Source of the DNA: Elusimicrobium simillimum | GTDB taxonomy: Bacteria > Elusimicrobiota > Elusimicrobia > Elusimicrobiales > Elusimicrobiaceae | DNA length: 64,000 bases | Reading direction: 5' to 3' | Assembly: GCF_049639735.1 (NCBI RefSeq) | Contig: NZ_JBEVVA010000003.1 | Span: 1,178,001-1,242,000 of the forward strand | Position numbers and translations under genes: made by a program | Notes under the pieces: model-generated | The model's input: the letters and a program-made list of their open reading frames with translations, nothing else | Told to the model about the DNA's origin: nothing | Database searches by the model: none | Shown here: piece after piece, positions 25,195-33,783 of the stretch | Position numbering within the stretch: the first letter of the stretch is position 1 | Layout of the letters: each line of letters opens with the position of its first letter

Positions 25195-27024
25195 ATGAAA
25201 AAATATATAGCTGTTTTTGTAGGGGCGCTCATGCTTTTGGCGCCGGCATTGCAAGCGGCAGAGCCGATGAAGATGACAACCTATTACCCCACGCCGTACG
25301 CGTCGTATTCGACAGTAACTGTGGGGGAAACTAACATAGGCACAGAGAGCGGCGGCGGCGCGCTGGCCACACAAAACCTTAATGTTACCACATTGGAAGT
25401 TGGCGGTTCTTTAACTGCTGATAATGTGACGCAGCTTAAGGCCAGAACTCTTAGAGTTGGCCCGGCGGCAAGCACATCCGGCGGTAAATTAAAAGCGTCT
25501 AAAATAAGGCTTAACGCTGATTTAGAAGCAAATAATATTGAAGCCGCGCAGGCGCATATAGTTGACACCATAGACTTTGGCGGCAAGGTATTTCCATACG
25601 CTAAAGCGGCGGCGCCGGCTGCAGAAAGATTAGTTTGGAAAGAAATTGTTTTTAAAGGGCTTGACGGTAAAAAGAAAAAAGGCACGTTTTTGGCTATAGA
25701 CGTGGAAAACACTTGTGCGCAATACAACTATGTTGTTGAGCAGTCCGCCACAGAGGAAGTGAGCCAATACGAGATAGAAGTATTAGCGGCGTGCCAGTTT
25801 TTAGGTTATACGATACCATCGGATATTTTTATGTCTGATGATGTGGAATATGTAGACGAAACATTTAAATACTGTGAAGCTTTAATTGAAGCGAACCTTT
25901 GTGACGATAATGAAGCAGCGGACTACACCTGTCCCAATCTTGAGCCCAAAAGATGTATAGACGTAATAAGCGTACCGGGCGGTACCGCCAGCTTTACGCT
26001 TGATGAGGGCACAACAAACTGGATACGGTTTGTAGGTTTTGCGGGAACGATTATCTCTCCAAAATTAAAATCAGGAAAAGCGGGCGGCGGATATACGCAG
26101 TTTCCTCCCGGAGTAGGCTTAGATCTAAAGCCTGATTACCAATCAGTATTGCCGTGCGAACAATTGCTGGAGTGCGCTACTGGCGGCGGCAGCACCTATA
26201 CGCAAAACAATTGCGCCAGGCTTTACAACATACACTGTCCTAACACTATACGTTTACCTGACTCGGTAAAATTTAGAATGGTAAGCTGCTGTGACGAATA
26301 TACACCGCCCCCCGGGCCGGAACTTTGCACACAATCAAACAGACTTATTTTTGATACCGCTATGTTCCAATATTCCGGTAATAATATAGTTGTAAACACT
26401 TATTTGCACAACCTGTTGGTATCAAGTGATCCTGATAATAGCCTACATTTTGCTATAGGCGCAATTATTGATATGGATATAGTATTATACGCACTGGGTT
26501 ATGACACAAATAATGACTATTGCAGATATCCATTAGGTTCAGATAAATGTTTGGGTATAGACACTATGAAAAAATGTATTTTCCCAATAGACTCTAACGG
26601 TGTTATACGCGGGCCTTTTGGTCACGGTTCTTCATCCGGCAATACAGAGACTACGTATACATTACTATCGGCTACCAAGGCGCCTTCGTCACTTCAGTGT
26701 GTGGGCGGTAAATTAACGCAACCTGATACAGGTTCACCAGTAGACCCCGGCCACCATCAAGAAAGCCTTCTGGCAGGACATGAGGCGGACTACTGTGATC
26801 AAGATGCAATATCTGCCTGTAAAACACAAAACAAAGACACATGCAGCTTATTCCTTACTGACCATCTTAGCCAAGGCACGCAGGAACAGTGTGTAAGCGG
26901 TACCAGCGTACCGGGCACAATGCTTACGTGTAAGTATAATGTTACCCAGGGCAACCAGGGTGGCGGCGGCGGCAGTGACGGCTTAACTTACAGATACTTT
27001 GAGCAACAGTGCTGCGGTAATTAA
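25195..27024 (+). CDS. secreted mosaic protein 2 (TYYPTPYASY family)
   Basis: 609 aa. Signal peptide and N module (1-172) are nearly identical to protein 1, and module A (about 173-380) is a clear homologue. The end differs: a B module (about 383-609) starting LIFDTAMFQYSG and including GYDTNNDYCRYPLGSDKC, GGKLTQP, VDPGHHQESLL, QEQCVSGTSVPGT and the C-terminal FEQQCCG. The B module reappears in protein 3. RBS AAAGGAG at 25183. Strong terminators on both sides make each gene its own unit. Exported; function unknown. Confidence 0.75.
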   Translation: MKKYIAVFVGALMLLAPALQAAEPMKMTTYYPTPYASYSTVTVGETNIGTESGGGALATQNLNVTTLEVGGSLTADNVTQLKARTLRVGPAASTSGGKLKASKIRLNADLEANNIEAAQAHIVDTIDFGGKVFPYAKAAAPAAERLVWKEIVFKGLDGKKKKGTFLAIDVENTCAQYNYVVEQSATEEVSQYEIEVLAACQFLGYTIPSDIFMSDDVEYVDETFKYCEALIEANLCDDNEAADYTCPNLEPKRCIDVISVPGGTASFTLDEGTTNWIRFVGFAGTIISPKLKSGKAGGGYTQFPPGVGLDLKPDYQSVLPCEQLLECATGGGSTYTQNNCARLYNIHCPNTIRLPDSVKFRMVSCCDEYTPPPGPELCTQSNRLIFDTAMFQYSGNNIVVNTYLHNLLVSSDPDNSLHFAIGAIIDMDIVLYALGYDTNNDYCRYPLGSDKCLGIDTMKKCIFPIDSNGVIRGPFGHGSSSGNTETTYTLLSATKAPSSLQCVGGKLTQPDTGSPVDPGHHQESLLAGHEADYCDQDAISACKTQNKDTCSLFLTDHLSQGTQEQCVSGTSVPGTMLTCKYNVTQGNQGGGGGSDGLTYRYFEQQCCGN

Positions 27025-27055
27025 GTTGATAAAATAAACATATATATCTGTCTAT

Positions 27056-27091
27056 AAAAAAATCCCCCGTCAAAACCGGGGGATTTTTTAT
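27056..27091 (+). terminator. terminator after secreted mosaic gene 2
   Basis: AATCCCCCG / CGGGGGATT stem, then T-run. Confidence 0.9.
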
Positions 27092-27119
27092 AAATAAAGT
27101 TAGGTCTGTACAAACATGT

Positions 27120-27137
27120 AATAATTACTATAATATA
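27120..27137 (+). promoter_or_regulatory. conserved upstream element of secreted mosaic gene 3
   Basis: AATAATTACTATAATATA, a close copy of the elements at 23132 and 25105, about 45 nt before the start. Confidence 0.45.
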
Positions 27138-27182
27138 TTAAATATATATGATACTCATAAACAAGTAGGTAAGAGGGATAAC

Positions 27183-28970
27183 ATGAAAAAGTATATAGCA
27201 ATTATCATCGCTTCCGCATTTTGTTTAGCGTCAGCAAACGCTAACGCCGCGGAACCAATGAAGATGACAACATACTACCCCACCCCGTACGCTTCGTACG
27301 ATAATGTAGCAGTGGGGGAAACTAACATTGCCACGGATAAAGGCGGCGGCGCCTTTTCCGCGCAAAACATCAACATCACAACACTTGAGGTTGGCGGTAG
27401 TTTGTCGGCAGAAAGCGTAAAACAGCTTAAAACAAAAAATCTTAGCGTCGGCCCCACAGCCAAGACTTCAGAAGGGGGCAAACTTAAAGCCGGCACTATT
27501 AAGCTTAACGCTGATTTAGAATCTAACAATATACAAGCCAAGCAGGCGCATATAGTGGATACTATAACTTTTGGCGATAAAATATTCCCATACGCCAAGG
27601 CGGCGGTACCCGCGGCGCAGGAATTAATATGGAAAGAAATTACTTTTACCGGCCTTGACGGCAAAAAGAAAAAGGGTAAATTTCTTGCTATTAATGAATA
27701 TGACCCCGGCTGCGAACAAAAAAGCTCACTCCTTTTTGATACAGCCAAATTAGTGCGCAACGGCGACGGGGACTTTTTAGTTGATAATAATCTAATGGCT
27801 CAGCTTGTAGCAAGAAACCCTGACAACGCGGGATTTTTTAACATAGGTGAATATATTCCATTGGAAATACTTTTAGGCGCTTATGGCTATTGGTTTAACA
27901 ACGCCTGCCCCTATCCGCAATATAGCGACAAGTGTACAGGCATTACAGAAGAAAAATCTTGTTACTACTTTGTTAACCCTGACGGCAGCACAACAGGTAC
28001 AGGCGGCAGTTCTTCGCAGGAACCTACTTATGAGTTACAGTCATACTCTAAATCGGCGTCCTCGCTACCTTGTATTGGCGGTAAGTTAAACCAACCCTAC
28101 AATTCTTCCGTAGCTGTAGACCCCGGCCATCACAGAGAATTACTTTTGTCCGGCAATGAAACGGAATATTGTATGGAAGCTTTATCCGGTTGCAAAGCGC
28201 AAAGCACAGATACGTGTTCAATTTTCTTAACGGACAATATTAACCAAAGCAGCCAGGAACAATGCGTAAGCGGTACATCTGTAGCCGGCACATTACTTAC
28301 CTGTAAATTCAAAGTTTCAGGCGGCAGTGACGGTTCCACCGGGGAAACCGGCATTATAGAAAGAAAATACTACGAACAGCAGTGTTGTGGTGACAGCAAG
28401 GGCGTTACCCCAACAGGCTGCGCCGCTTTAACTAACGAAACGGAAAGAAAACAATGTGAGTGTAATGAGGCCGGTGTAGACTATAATACCGAAACAGGCG
28501 CCTGCTGCACCGCAGATAAGCCTTATTTCGACGCTAATTACGACGTTTGTACCTATTGTAAAGACGGGCAGATACCCGCGATAAACGGCGACGGTGTTTG
28601 CTGTCCCGCAACCGCGCAGTATTACTGGCCCAATTATGAAAGATGCGACGCTTGCCCTGAGGAAAACTACATGTCTTCCAACGGCGTAACAAAAAAATGT
28701 TGCCCGTGGGGCCAGTCGCTCTCACCTTATGATGGTACATGTAAAGAATGCACGCCTTTCTTTGACGATGTTTACCAGCAGCCTCTTTACAACGGTAAAG
28801 CTGTGTTTAACTTACAAAAAATGCAGTGCGAAATTATTTGTGACCCTGGCTATTACTTAAACAGCGGCCATGACATCTGTTCACCGCAACAAGGTCTCGA
28901 CGAAGGTTTGTGTGAACATGTACCGTGGTATTGTGACGACGACAGAGGTTACGACGACGGCGGTTATTAA
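27183..28970 (+). CDS. secreted mosaic protein 3 (TYYPTPYASY family)
   Basis: 595 aa. Signal peptide (MKKYIAIIIASAFCLASANANA) and N module (to about 175) are homologous to proteins 1 and 2 but more diverged. Module A is missing. The B module follows directly (about 176-405: LLFDTAKLVRNG, GYWFNNACPYPQYSDKC, VDPGHHRELLL, QEQCVSGTSVAGT, YEQQCCG). Residues 406-595 form a separate cysteine-rich array of 20-30-residue units (CCTADKPYFDANYDVC, CCPATAQYYWPNYERC) reminiscent of EGF/TNFR-like disulfide repeats. The end is acidic and Tyr/Asp-rich. RBS AGAGGGA. Exported; adhesion or matrix role is a guess. Confidence 0.75.
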   Translation: MKKYIAIIIASAFCLASANANAAEPMKMTTYYPTPYASYDNVAVGETNIATDKGGGAFSAQNINITTLEVGGSLSAESVKQLKTKNLSVGPTAKTSEGGKLKAGTIKLNADLESNNIQAKQAHIVDTITFGDKIFPYAKAAVPAAQELIWKEITFTGLDGKKKKGKFLAINEYDPGCEQKSSLLFDTAKLVRNGDGDFLVDNNLMAQLVARNPDNAGFFNIGEYIPLEILLGAYGYWFNNACPYPQYSDKCTGITEEKSCYYFVNPDGSTTGTGGSSSQEPTYELQSYSKSASSLPCIGGKLNQPYNSSVAVDPGHHRELLLSGNETEYCMEALSGCKAQSTDTCSIFLTDNINQSSQEQCVSGTSVAGTLLTCKFKVSGGSDGSTGETGIIERKYYEQQCCGDSKGVTPTGCAALTNETERKQCECNEAGVDYNTETGACCTADKPYFDANYDVCTYCKDGQIPAINGDGVCCPATAQYYWPNYERCDACPEENYMSSNGVTKKCCPWGQSLSPYDGTCKECTPFFDDVYQQPLYNGKAVFNLQKMQCEIICDPGYYLNSGHDICSPQQGLDEGLCEHVPWYCDDDRGYDDGGY

Positions 28971-28980
28971 TATTTAAAAC

Positions 28981-29015
28981 CAAAACTCCACAGCCAAGGC
29001 TGTGGAGTTTTTTAT
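28981..29015 (+). terminator. terminator after secreted mosaic gene 3
   Basis: AAAACTCCACAGCC / GGCTGTGGAGTTTT stem, then T-run. Confidence 0.9.
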
Positions 29016-29043
29016 TTTTACAATTATACTTTGAGTAATTTAG

Positions 29044-29086
29044 ACAAAAAACCCCCGCCCATAAATAACGGGCGGGGGTTTTATAT
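29044..29086 (-). terminator. terminator of the FKBP gene
   Basis: AAACCCCCGCCC / GGGCGGGGGTTT stem, with a T-run on the minus strand. Confidence 0.85.
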
Positions 29087-29091
29087 AAAGC

Positions 29092-29508
29092 TTAATTAAT
29101 TTCTACAATCTTTACTTCAAAGTGCAGTTCCTTACCGGCTAAGGGGTGGTTGAAATCAAGCTCTATTTCTTTGTCGGAAATTTTGCTTACCACAGCCTGG
29201 AATGTCTGCCCGCCCGCTTGCGCGCCTACAATGTCGCCTATTTTAAGGTCTTTGGCGTTGGTTATGGCTTCGGCGGGAACGGTCTTTTTGGCGTCGGCGT
29301 TAACTTCACCGTAGCCTTCGGCGGGGGCTACTGTTACTACCTTAGAGTCGCCTACTTTCATGCCTTCAAGTTCTTTTTCCAACCCTTTTATAATCTGCCC
29401 GGCGCCATGCTCATATTCCAACGGGCCGCGGCCTGAAGATGTGTCTTTTACGTCGCCGTCTACTTTTAATGTATAGTCAAATTTGACTTTTGAACCTTGT
29501 TTTATCAT
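29092..29508 (-). CDS. FKBP-type peptidyl-prolyl isomerase, SlyD-like
   Basis: 138 aa. It isomerises Xaa-Pro bonds and is a chaperone in the cytoplasm (no signal peptide). The FKBP strand (GSKVKFDYTLKVDG, PLEYEHGAGQIIKGLEKELEGM) is interrupted by an insert-in-flap domain (about 70-120: EGYGEVNADAKKTVPAEAI) and resumes with DFNHPLAGKELHFEVKI, the SlyD arrangement. The metal-binding histidine tail of SlyD is absent. RBS TGGAG 9 nt before ATG. Confidence 0.9.
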   Translation of the reverse strand: MIKQGSKVKFDYTLKVDGDVKDTSSGRGPLEYEHGAGQIIKGLEKELEGMKVGDSKVVTVAPAEGYGEVNADAKKTVPAEAITNAKDLKIGDIVGAQAGGQTFQAVVSKISDKEIELDFNHPLAGKELHFEVKIVEIN

Positions 29509-29528
29509 TTATTTCTCCATTATTTAAT

Positions 29529-30083
29529 TTAAATTTGTGCCTGATGGCCGGCGCCGGGGTCGGTTTCTTCGAAAATAAAAAAATCATATCTTTCAAAATC
29601 AAACATTTTGCCCACTATACTTACGGGGAAAATTGAAAGCATAGTGTTAAAATCCCTCACGGCGTTATTATACCCGGATACAGTCTGTTTTATTTTTATC
29701 TCAGCTTTGGCTAAAGATTTTTTGTAAAGAACAAAATTCTCGTTAGTTGTAAGCGATAAGTTAATATCGGTTAAAATAAAAAAACTGCGCAGATTGTGTG
29801 ATATTTCCACCTCTTCTTTGCTGCGTTGGTTGGGCATAACCTCGGGGTCTAAGTCCGTATTAAGCGCGTTGATAACTTTTACCAGCTCTTCAGTTTCTAT
29901 AGAATGTTTTTCAGTAAGAGATACAAAATTTTTTACAATCTCTCTTCTAAATCTCAACGCCACGTCTAAGGACGCCCACGCGCTTTTTAAACTTTCATGC
30001 AAACGTGAAAGTTTAAAGTAAGAATACGCGGCAAACCCCACCGTGCAAAATAATATACTAAAAAATATTATTAACGCTGTCAT
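29529..30083 (-). CDS. LemA-family membrane protein
   Basis: 184 aa. One N-terminal membrane helix (2-24), then a long helical domain with the family pattern SAWASLDVALRFRREIVKNFV and the closing YNNAVRDFNTMLSIFPVSIVGKMFDF (LemA: YNxxVxxFNxxIxxFP). LemA proteins are inner-membrane helical bundles of unclear role. It lies 20 nt upstream of the FKBP gene, probably one operon, and diverges from the HAD gene. Confidence 0.85.
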   Translation of the reverse strand: MTALIIFFSILFCTVGFAAYSYFKLSRLHESLKSAWASLDVALRFRREIVKNFVSLTEKHSIETEELVKVINALNTDLDPEVMPNQRSKEEVEISHNLRSFFILTDINLSLTTNENFVLYKKSLAKAEIKIKQTVSGYNNAVRDFNTMLSIFPVSIVGKMFDFERYDFFIFEETDPGAGHQAQI

Positions 30084-30129
30084 AACAATAATTTAGCATA
30101 TATTTGCCCTAAAAAGATATCATATATAT

Positions 30130-30786
30130 ATGACGAATAAAAATATTAAACTTGCGATATTTGATATGGACGGCCTGCTTTTAGACAGTGAACGTTTGTA
30201 TGAAGACTTCTTTTTTAAAACAACCAAACAATTTGGCTACGAGGGTACCAAAGAAATTTACTCTCTTTGCATAGGTATAGGCAACCACAATATACGCCGT
30301 ATTTTAAGAGAGCGCTTTGGCCAAGATTTCCCGGCAGAGGAAATAGAACAGACTTCCTACAAAAACATATGGAAACACGTTCAAACGCACGGTATCGACC
30401 AAAAAACAGGCGTAAAAGAGGTTTTAGCACGCCTTAAGCAGTTGAACATACCGGCGGCCGTAGCGTCCTCTAACGATAAAAATTTTGTACACTTCGCCCT
30501 TGAACGCAGCGGCCTGGCGGGGGAATTTAAAGTAATAAATACCGCCGGAGACGTTGAGCGCACCAAACCCGCGCCTGATTTATTTTTAAAAACCGCCAAA
30601 GACTTTAATATAGCGCCCAAGGACTGCATAGTTTTTGAAGACAGTGAAAACGGCGTACTGGCGGCCGAGGCGGCGGGCATACCCGTAGTGCTTATACCTG
30701 ATATTAAAGACCCGGCAAAAGAAATCAAGGCCAAGGCATATAAGGTTTACAATACATTACACGACGCGCTGGAGCTTTTTAAATGA
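30130..30786 (+). CDS. HAD-family hydrolase, beta-phosphoglucomutase-like
   Basis: 218 aa with a cap-C1 fold. Motif I FDMDGLLLDSER (two catalytic Asp), motif II SSND, motif III K in RTKPAPDLFL and motif IV FEDSENGV are present. Likely a sugar phosphatase or beta-phosphoglucomutase relative; the substrate is not predictable. Stop and next start overlap as ATGA at 30783. Confidence 0.88.
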   Translation: MTNKNIKLAIFDMDGLLLDSERLYEDFFFKTTKQFGYEGTKEIYSLCIGIGNHNIRRILRERFGQDFPAEEIEQTSYKNIWKHVQTHGIDQKTGVKEVLARLKQLNIPAAVASSNDKNFVHFALERSGLAGEFKVINTAGDVERTKPAPDLFLKTAKDFNIAPKDCIVFEDSENGVLAAEAAGIPVVLIPDIKDPAKEIKAKAYKVYNTLHDALELFK

Positions 30787-31238
30787 TACCTGAAAACGTG
30801 CAAAAATTTTTGGATACATACAACCTTACGGCAATAGAATTTGCCCCCGGCTCTACCGCCACGGCGGTGACCGCGGCGGCGCAGCTGGGCGTAGAGGTAG
30901 GGCAAATTGCCAAAAGCCTGTTGTTTAAAAATAAAGAAGGCAAATATTTTTTGGTGCTGTGCGCGGGCGATAAAAAAGTTTCTTCCGCTAAAATAAAAGA
31001 AATTACCGGCAGTAAAACAGGCCTTTCCACCCCGCAGGAAACGCTGGAAGTTACCGGTTTTGCCATAGGCGGCGTATGCCCCTTTGGCGTAAGCGGCGTA
31101 CCTGTTTATATCGACAAAAGCCTGGAAGCTTATACTACGGTTTACCCTGCCGCCGGTACGGCAGAGTCCGCGGTAAAAACATCTTACAGCCAGTTGCTGC
31201 AAATTTTAGGCGCCGCACCCTGCGACGTTACAATCTAG
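30783..31238 (+). CDS. YbaK/ProX-type aminoacyl-tRNA deacylase
   Basis: 151 aa. The family hydrolyses mischarged Cys-tRNA-Pro or Ala-tRNA-Pro. Seen: ATAVTAAAQLGVEVGQIAKSLLFK (the conserved Lys), VLCAGDKKVS, and GGVCPFGVSGVPVYIDKSL. Translationally coupled to the HAD gene by a 4-bp overlap; followed by a terminator. Confidence 0.88.
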   Translation: MIPENVQKFLDTYNLTAIEFAPGSTATAVTAAAQLGVEVGQIAKSLLFKNKEGKYFLVLCAGDKKVSSAKIKEITGSKTGLSTPQETLEVTGFAIGGVCPFGVSGVPVYIDKSLEAYTTVYPAAGTAESAVKTSYSQLLQILGAAPCDVTI

Positions 31239-31257
31239 CGTTTTATCCGCCGCTATT

Positions 31258-31282
31258 GCCGCGCCTTTGGCGCGGCTTTTTT
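31258..31282 (+). terminator. terminator after ybaK-like gene
   Basis: GCCGCGCC-TTT-GGCGCGGC stem followed by TTTTTT. Confidence 0.85.
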
Positions 31283-31334
31283 GCCCCGCGCCCCAAATAT
31301 GTTAAATTGTAAAAAACCAAGATAGGGGAATCGT

Positions 31335-32564
31335 ATGGAAAACCTTACCAAAAAAATTAAAGACAGCAGAGACTATGTTATAGAGTTACAAAAGGGCCTT
31401 ATTTCCCGCCCGGCGCTCTCGCCCGATGTTGAGGGGGGAGAGGGTGAATATGATAAAGCGCAGTTTCTGCTCTCAGAAGTAAAAAAATTAAAATTTGACG
31501 AAGTTACCGTTATAGACGCGCCAGACGCGCGCGCCAAGCACGGCGTACGCCCCAACATTGTCGCCAAATACTACGGCAAAAATAAAGAAAAGACCCTCTG
31601 GATAATGGGACACATGGACATTGTACACCCCGGCGACATGGAAAAATGGAAAACCAACCCCTACGAAGCCGTTATAGACGGCGACAAAATTTACGGCCGC
31701 GGCGCGGAAGATAACAACCAGGGGATAGTATCATCAATGGTACTTGCCAGGGCCATGATGGAACTGGACATACGCCCGGAGGTTAACGTCGGGCTTTTGC
31801 TGGTGGCTGATGAAGAAGTAGGCTGCAAATACGGCATAGAATATATAACAAAAAACCATAAAGATATTTTTGGGCCTAATGACTTTTTTATAACGCCCGA
31901 CTCAGGCAACCCTGAAGGCACTTTTATGGAAATAGCCGAGAAAGCCGTAATTTGGTTTAAATTTGTAGTTGAAGGTAAAGAGGGCCATGCCTCCACCCCG
32001 CATAAAACAATTAACGCATGCCGCGCGGGCAGCCATTTTATAGCCGCGCTGGACGAGCTTTACAAAATATATCCCGAAACAAACGACCTTTTTGACGCCC
32101 CGCCGTTCTCTACCTTTGAGCCTACCAAGCACGAGCTTAACGTAGGCAGCGCCAACATCATACCCGGTAAAGACGTTATATGGTACGACGTGCGTCTGCT
32201 GCCGCACTTAACGGCCGAAGAAGTGATGGCAAAGTGTTTGGAATTAGCAAAACCGATAGAAGAAAAGTTTAAAGTTAAAATAACAGGCACTATAGAAAAA
32301 AATAAAGTTTCTAAAGCCACGGATATTAACGCCGATATTGTTAAACTTTACATAAAGGCCATAGAACATGTGTTTAACAAAACGCCAAAACCTGTTGGCA
32401 TAGGCGGCGGCACGGCAAGCGCGTTTGTGCGCAATATGGGCCTGCCCGCTGTTGTGGGCGGAACGCAGTACGCCACGCTGCACCAGCCAAACGAATACAG
32501 CAGCATAACATTCACCCTGCAAGACGCCTGCGTAATGGCCTACGTCGCGTTTAACACAAAGTAA
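31335..32564 (+). CDS. M20-family metallopeptidase/deacylase
   Basis: 409 aa. Two-zinc hydrolase of the DapE/ArgE/PepV group. Metal ligands and catalytic residues are visible: GHMDIVHPGD (His, Asp), GRGAEDNNQG (bridging Asp), ADEEVG (catalytic Glu pair), and HQPNEYSS near the end. The lid/dimerisation domain runs from about residue 195 to 310 with GHASTPHKTINA. Cytoplasmic; could be a dipeptidase or succinyl-diaminopimelate desuccinylase; sequence alone does not decide. RBS GGGGAA; shares the next terminator with the convergent barrel gene. Confidence 0.85.
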   Translation: MENLTKKIKDSRDYVIELQKGLISRPALSPDVEGGEGEYDKAQFLLSEVKKLKFDEVTVIDAPDARAKHGVRPNIVAKYYGKNKEKTLWIMGHMDIVHPGDMEKWKTNPYEAVIDGDKIYGRGAEDNNQGIVSSMVLARAMMELDIRPEVNVGLLLVADEEVGCKYGIEYITKNHKDIFGPNDFFITPDSGNPEGTFMEIAEKAVIWFKFVVEGKEGHASTPHKTINACRAGSHFIAALDELYKIYPETNDLFDAPPFSTFEPTKHELNVGSANIIPGKDVIWYDVRLLPHLTAEEVMAKCLELAKPIEEKFKVKITGTIEKNKVSKATDINADIVKLYIKAIEHVFNKTPKPVGIGGGTASAFVRNMGLPAVVGGTQYATLHQPNEYSSITFTLQDACVMAYVAFNTK

Positions 32565-32574
32565 ATAAGATATA

Positions 32575-32612
32575 AAAAATCCCCCGGCATATTAGCCGGG
32601 GGATTTTTTATT
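32575..32612. terminator. bidirectional terminator
   Basis: AAATCCCCCGGC / GCCGGGGGATTT stem between convergent genes. Confidence 0.9.
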
Positions 32613-32617
32613 TTAAA

Positions 32618-33250
32618 TTAGAAATAGAGTCTTAACGCTACTCCCGCACTTAAACCGTCTACATCTAGCTGCGGGTTAGGAAGATTTGGAACATCTATAA
32701 AATCATCAATCTCAGAGGAGAATGAATATCTGGCGTCAAGGCCAAGGCCCACGTTAGGGCTCATACGCCACTCAACACCGGCGTCAACATGAGGGTAAAC
32801 CTTATGTTCTTTAAATTTTTCGCCGTTGTCTTTAAGCTGGCCAAATAACATAGCCACACCGCCGCCGCCCCATATATTAACTTTTTCCGTCAGATAATAT
32901 TTATAATAAATGGTAAGCGGGATTACATAACCCGTCATTTCTAAAGAATATTTATAAGGCAGGATTGTAAAGTCCAACTCATCTTTACCAAGGCCTTCAT
33001 AACCCGCTTTAATGCCTAAAAAAGCTCTGTCATTAAGCTGGTGTTCGTAAAATAACTCAAGGCCCCAAAATCCATTATTCTCGTCTAAAGAAGTACTTAT
33101 GGCGCCATTATCTTGCGCCCAGTCTTTCAGGTCATCAAGTTTAGTATCTTTCTGTGTGAATCCGCCTTTTATGCCTATACCAAAATCATGCGCGTATGAA
33201 ACTGATACAGCAAGGGCAAACATACATACAAACAACAATAATTTTTTCAT
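32618..33250 (-). CDS. outer-membrane beta-barrel protein
   Basis: 210 aa. Signal peptide MKKLLLFVCMFALAVSVSYA, then alternating amphipathic strands (FGIGIKGGFTQ, FWGLELFYEHQL, AFLGIKAGYEG) and a C-terminal phenylalanine after VALRLYF, the usual barrel-assembly signal. The size fits an eight-stranded OmpA/OmpW-like barrel. Strand KVNIWGGGGVAMLFG and VYPHVDAGVEWRM fit membrane strands. No named family. RBS AAGGAGG. Confidence 0.8.
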   Translation of the reverse strand: MKKLLLFVCMFALAVSVSYAHDFGIGIKGGFTQKDTKLDDLKDWAQDNGAISTSLDENNGFWGLELFYEHQLNDRAFLGIKAGYEGLGKDELDFTILPYKYSLEMTGYVIPLTIYYKYYLTEKVNIWGGGGVAMLFGQLKDNGEKFKEHKVYPHVDAGVEWRMSPNVGLGLDARYSFSSEIDDFIDVPNLPNPQLDVDGLSAGVALRLYF

Positions 33251-33702
33251 GAAGCCTCCTTAGTTTTATAGTTTACGTATTTTTTAATTATAATAAAAAG
33301 TAAAAATATTGCAAGTAAAATTTTTTTACAAAAGGTCAGCTTCTTCTTAACATTAATTTTAAAAAGGGGAATATCAAAGTACCCCAAAAATCAAATTTAA
33401 GCATTTTCGCAAAATCACGGGCGATTTTAATTTTCCGCATTTAATCTTATTTTTTACAATTTTTTGCAAAACCTCAAAAATATCTTCTTTTTGCGATATT
33501 TCAAAAAAGGGGGTATTTTTTGCGGCATAAAAAATTTAATGTCTTTTTTAAAAAATTCAAAAACACACTTGTATCTTGTCATATAATTAAAAGCATTTCT
33601 AAACACCCTTGTAAGATATTTTTTAAAACTAACAAATTTTTACGTCGACAGGCAAGCCCTGCCCACAGGGCTAGACATATAATGACATATGCTTGCCATA
33701 TA
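33251..33702. other. AT-rich gene-free region
   Basis: About 450 bp without convincing gene. It has long A/T runs and C- or G-tracts (TACCCCAAAAATCAAA near 33380) that resemble the repeats of the gene-free stretch at 42587-43738. The end carries three copies of the word ACATAT/TGACATAT leading into the next promoter. An 80-codon reading frame at 33520 has no RBS and low-complexity composition. Confidence 0.55.
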
Positions 33703-33731
33703 TTGACATATGTCAAGTTAGTTGATATTAT
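33703..33731 (+). promoter_or_regulatory. promoter with palindromic operator (TGACATAT cluster)
   Basis: TTGACA (33703), 17-nt spacer, TATTAT (33726). The -35 box lies in the perfect palindrome TTGACATATGTCAA (33703-33716). Further TGACATAT or ATATGTCA words at 33674-33690 and 33730-33737 surround it. Probably bound by a dimeric regulator. Confidence 0.65.
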
Positions 33732-33783
33732 ATGTCAAAGACAGTTGGCAAGTTGTTTTTAACCATTGTTTGGAGGGTTGTTT

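Noticed and set aside
24974..25198. 74-codon frame at the end of secreted mosaic gene 1
   Set aside because: Crosses the terminator and the promoter of the next gene; not protein-like.
33520..33762. 80-codon frame in the AT-rich region
   Set aside because: No RBS, low-complexity composition, runs over the promoter and operator of the next gene.
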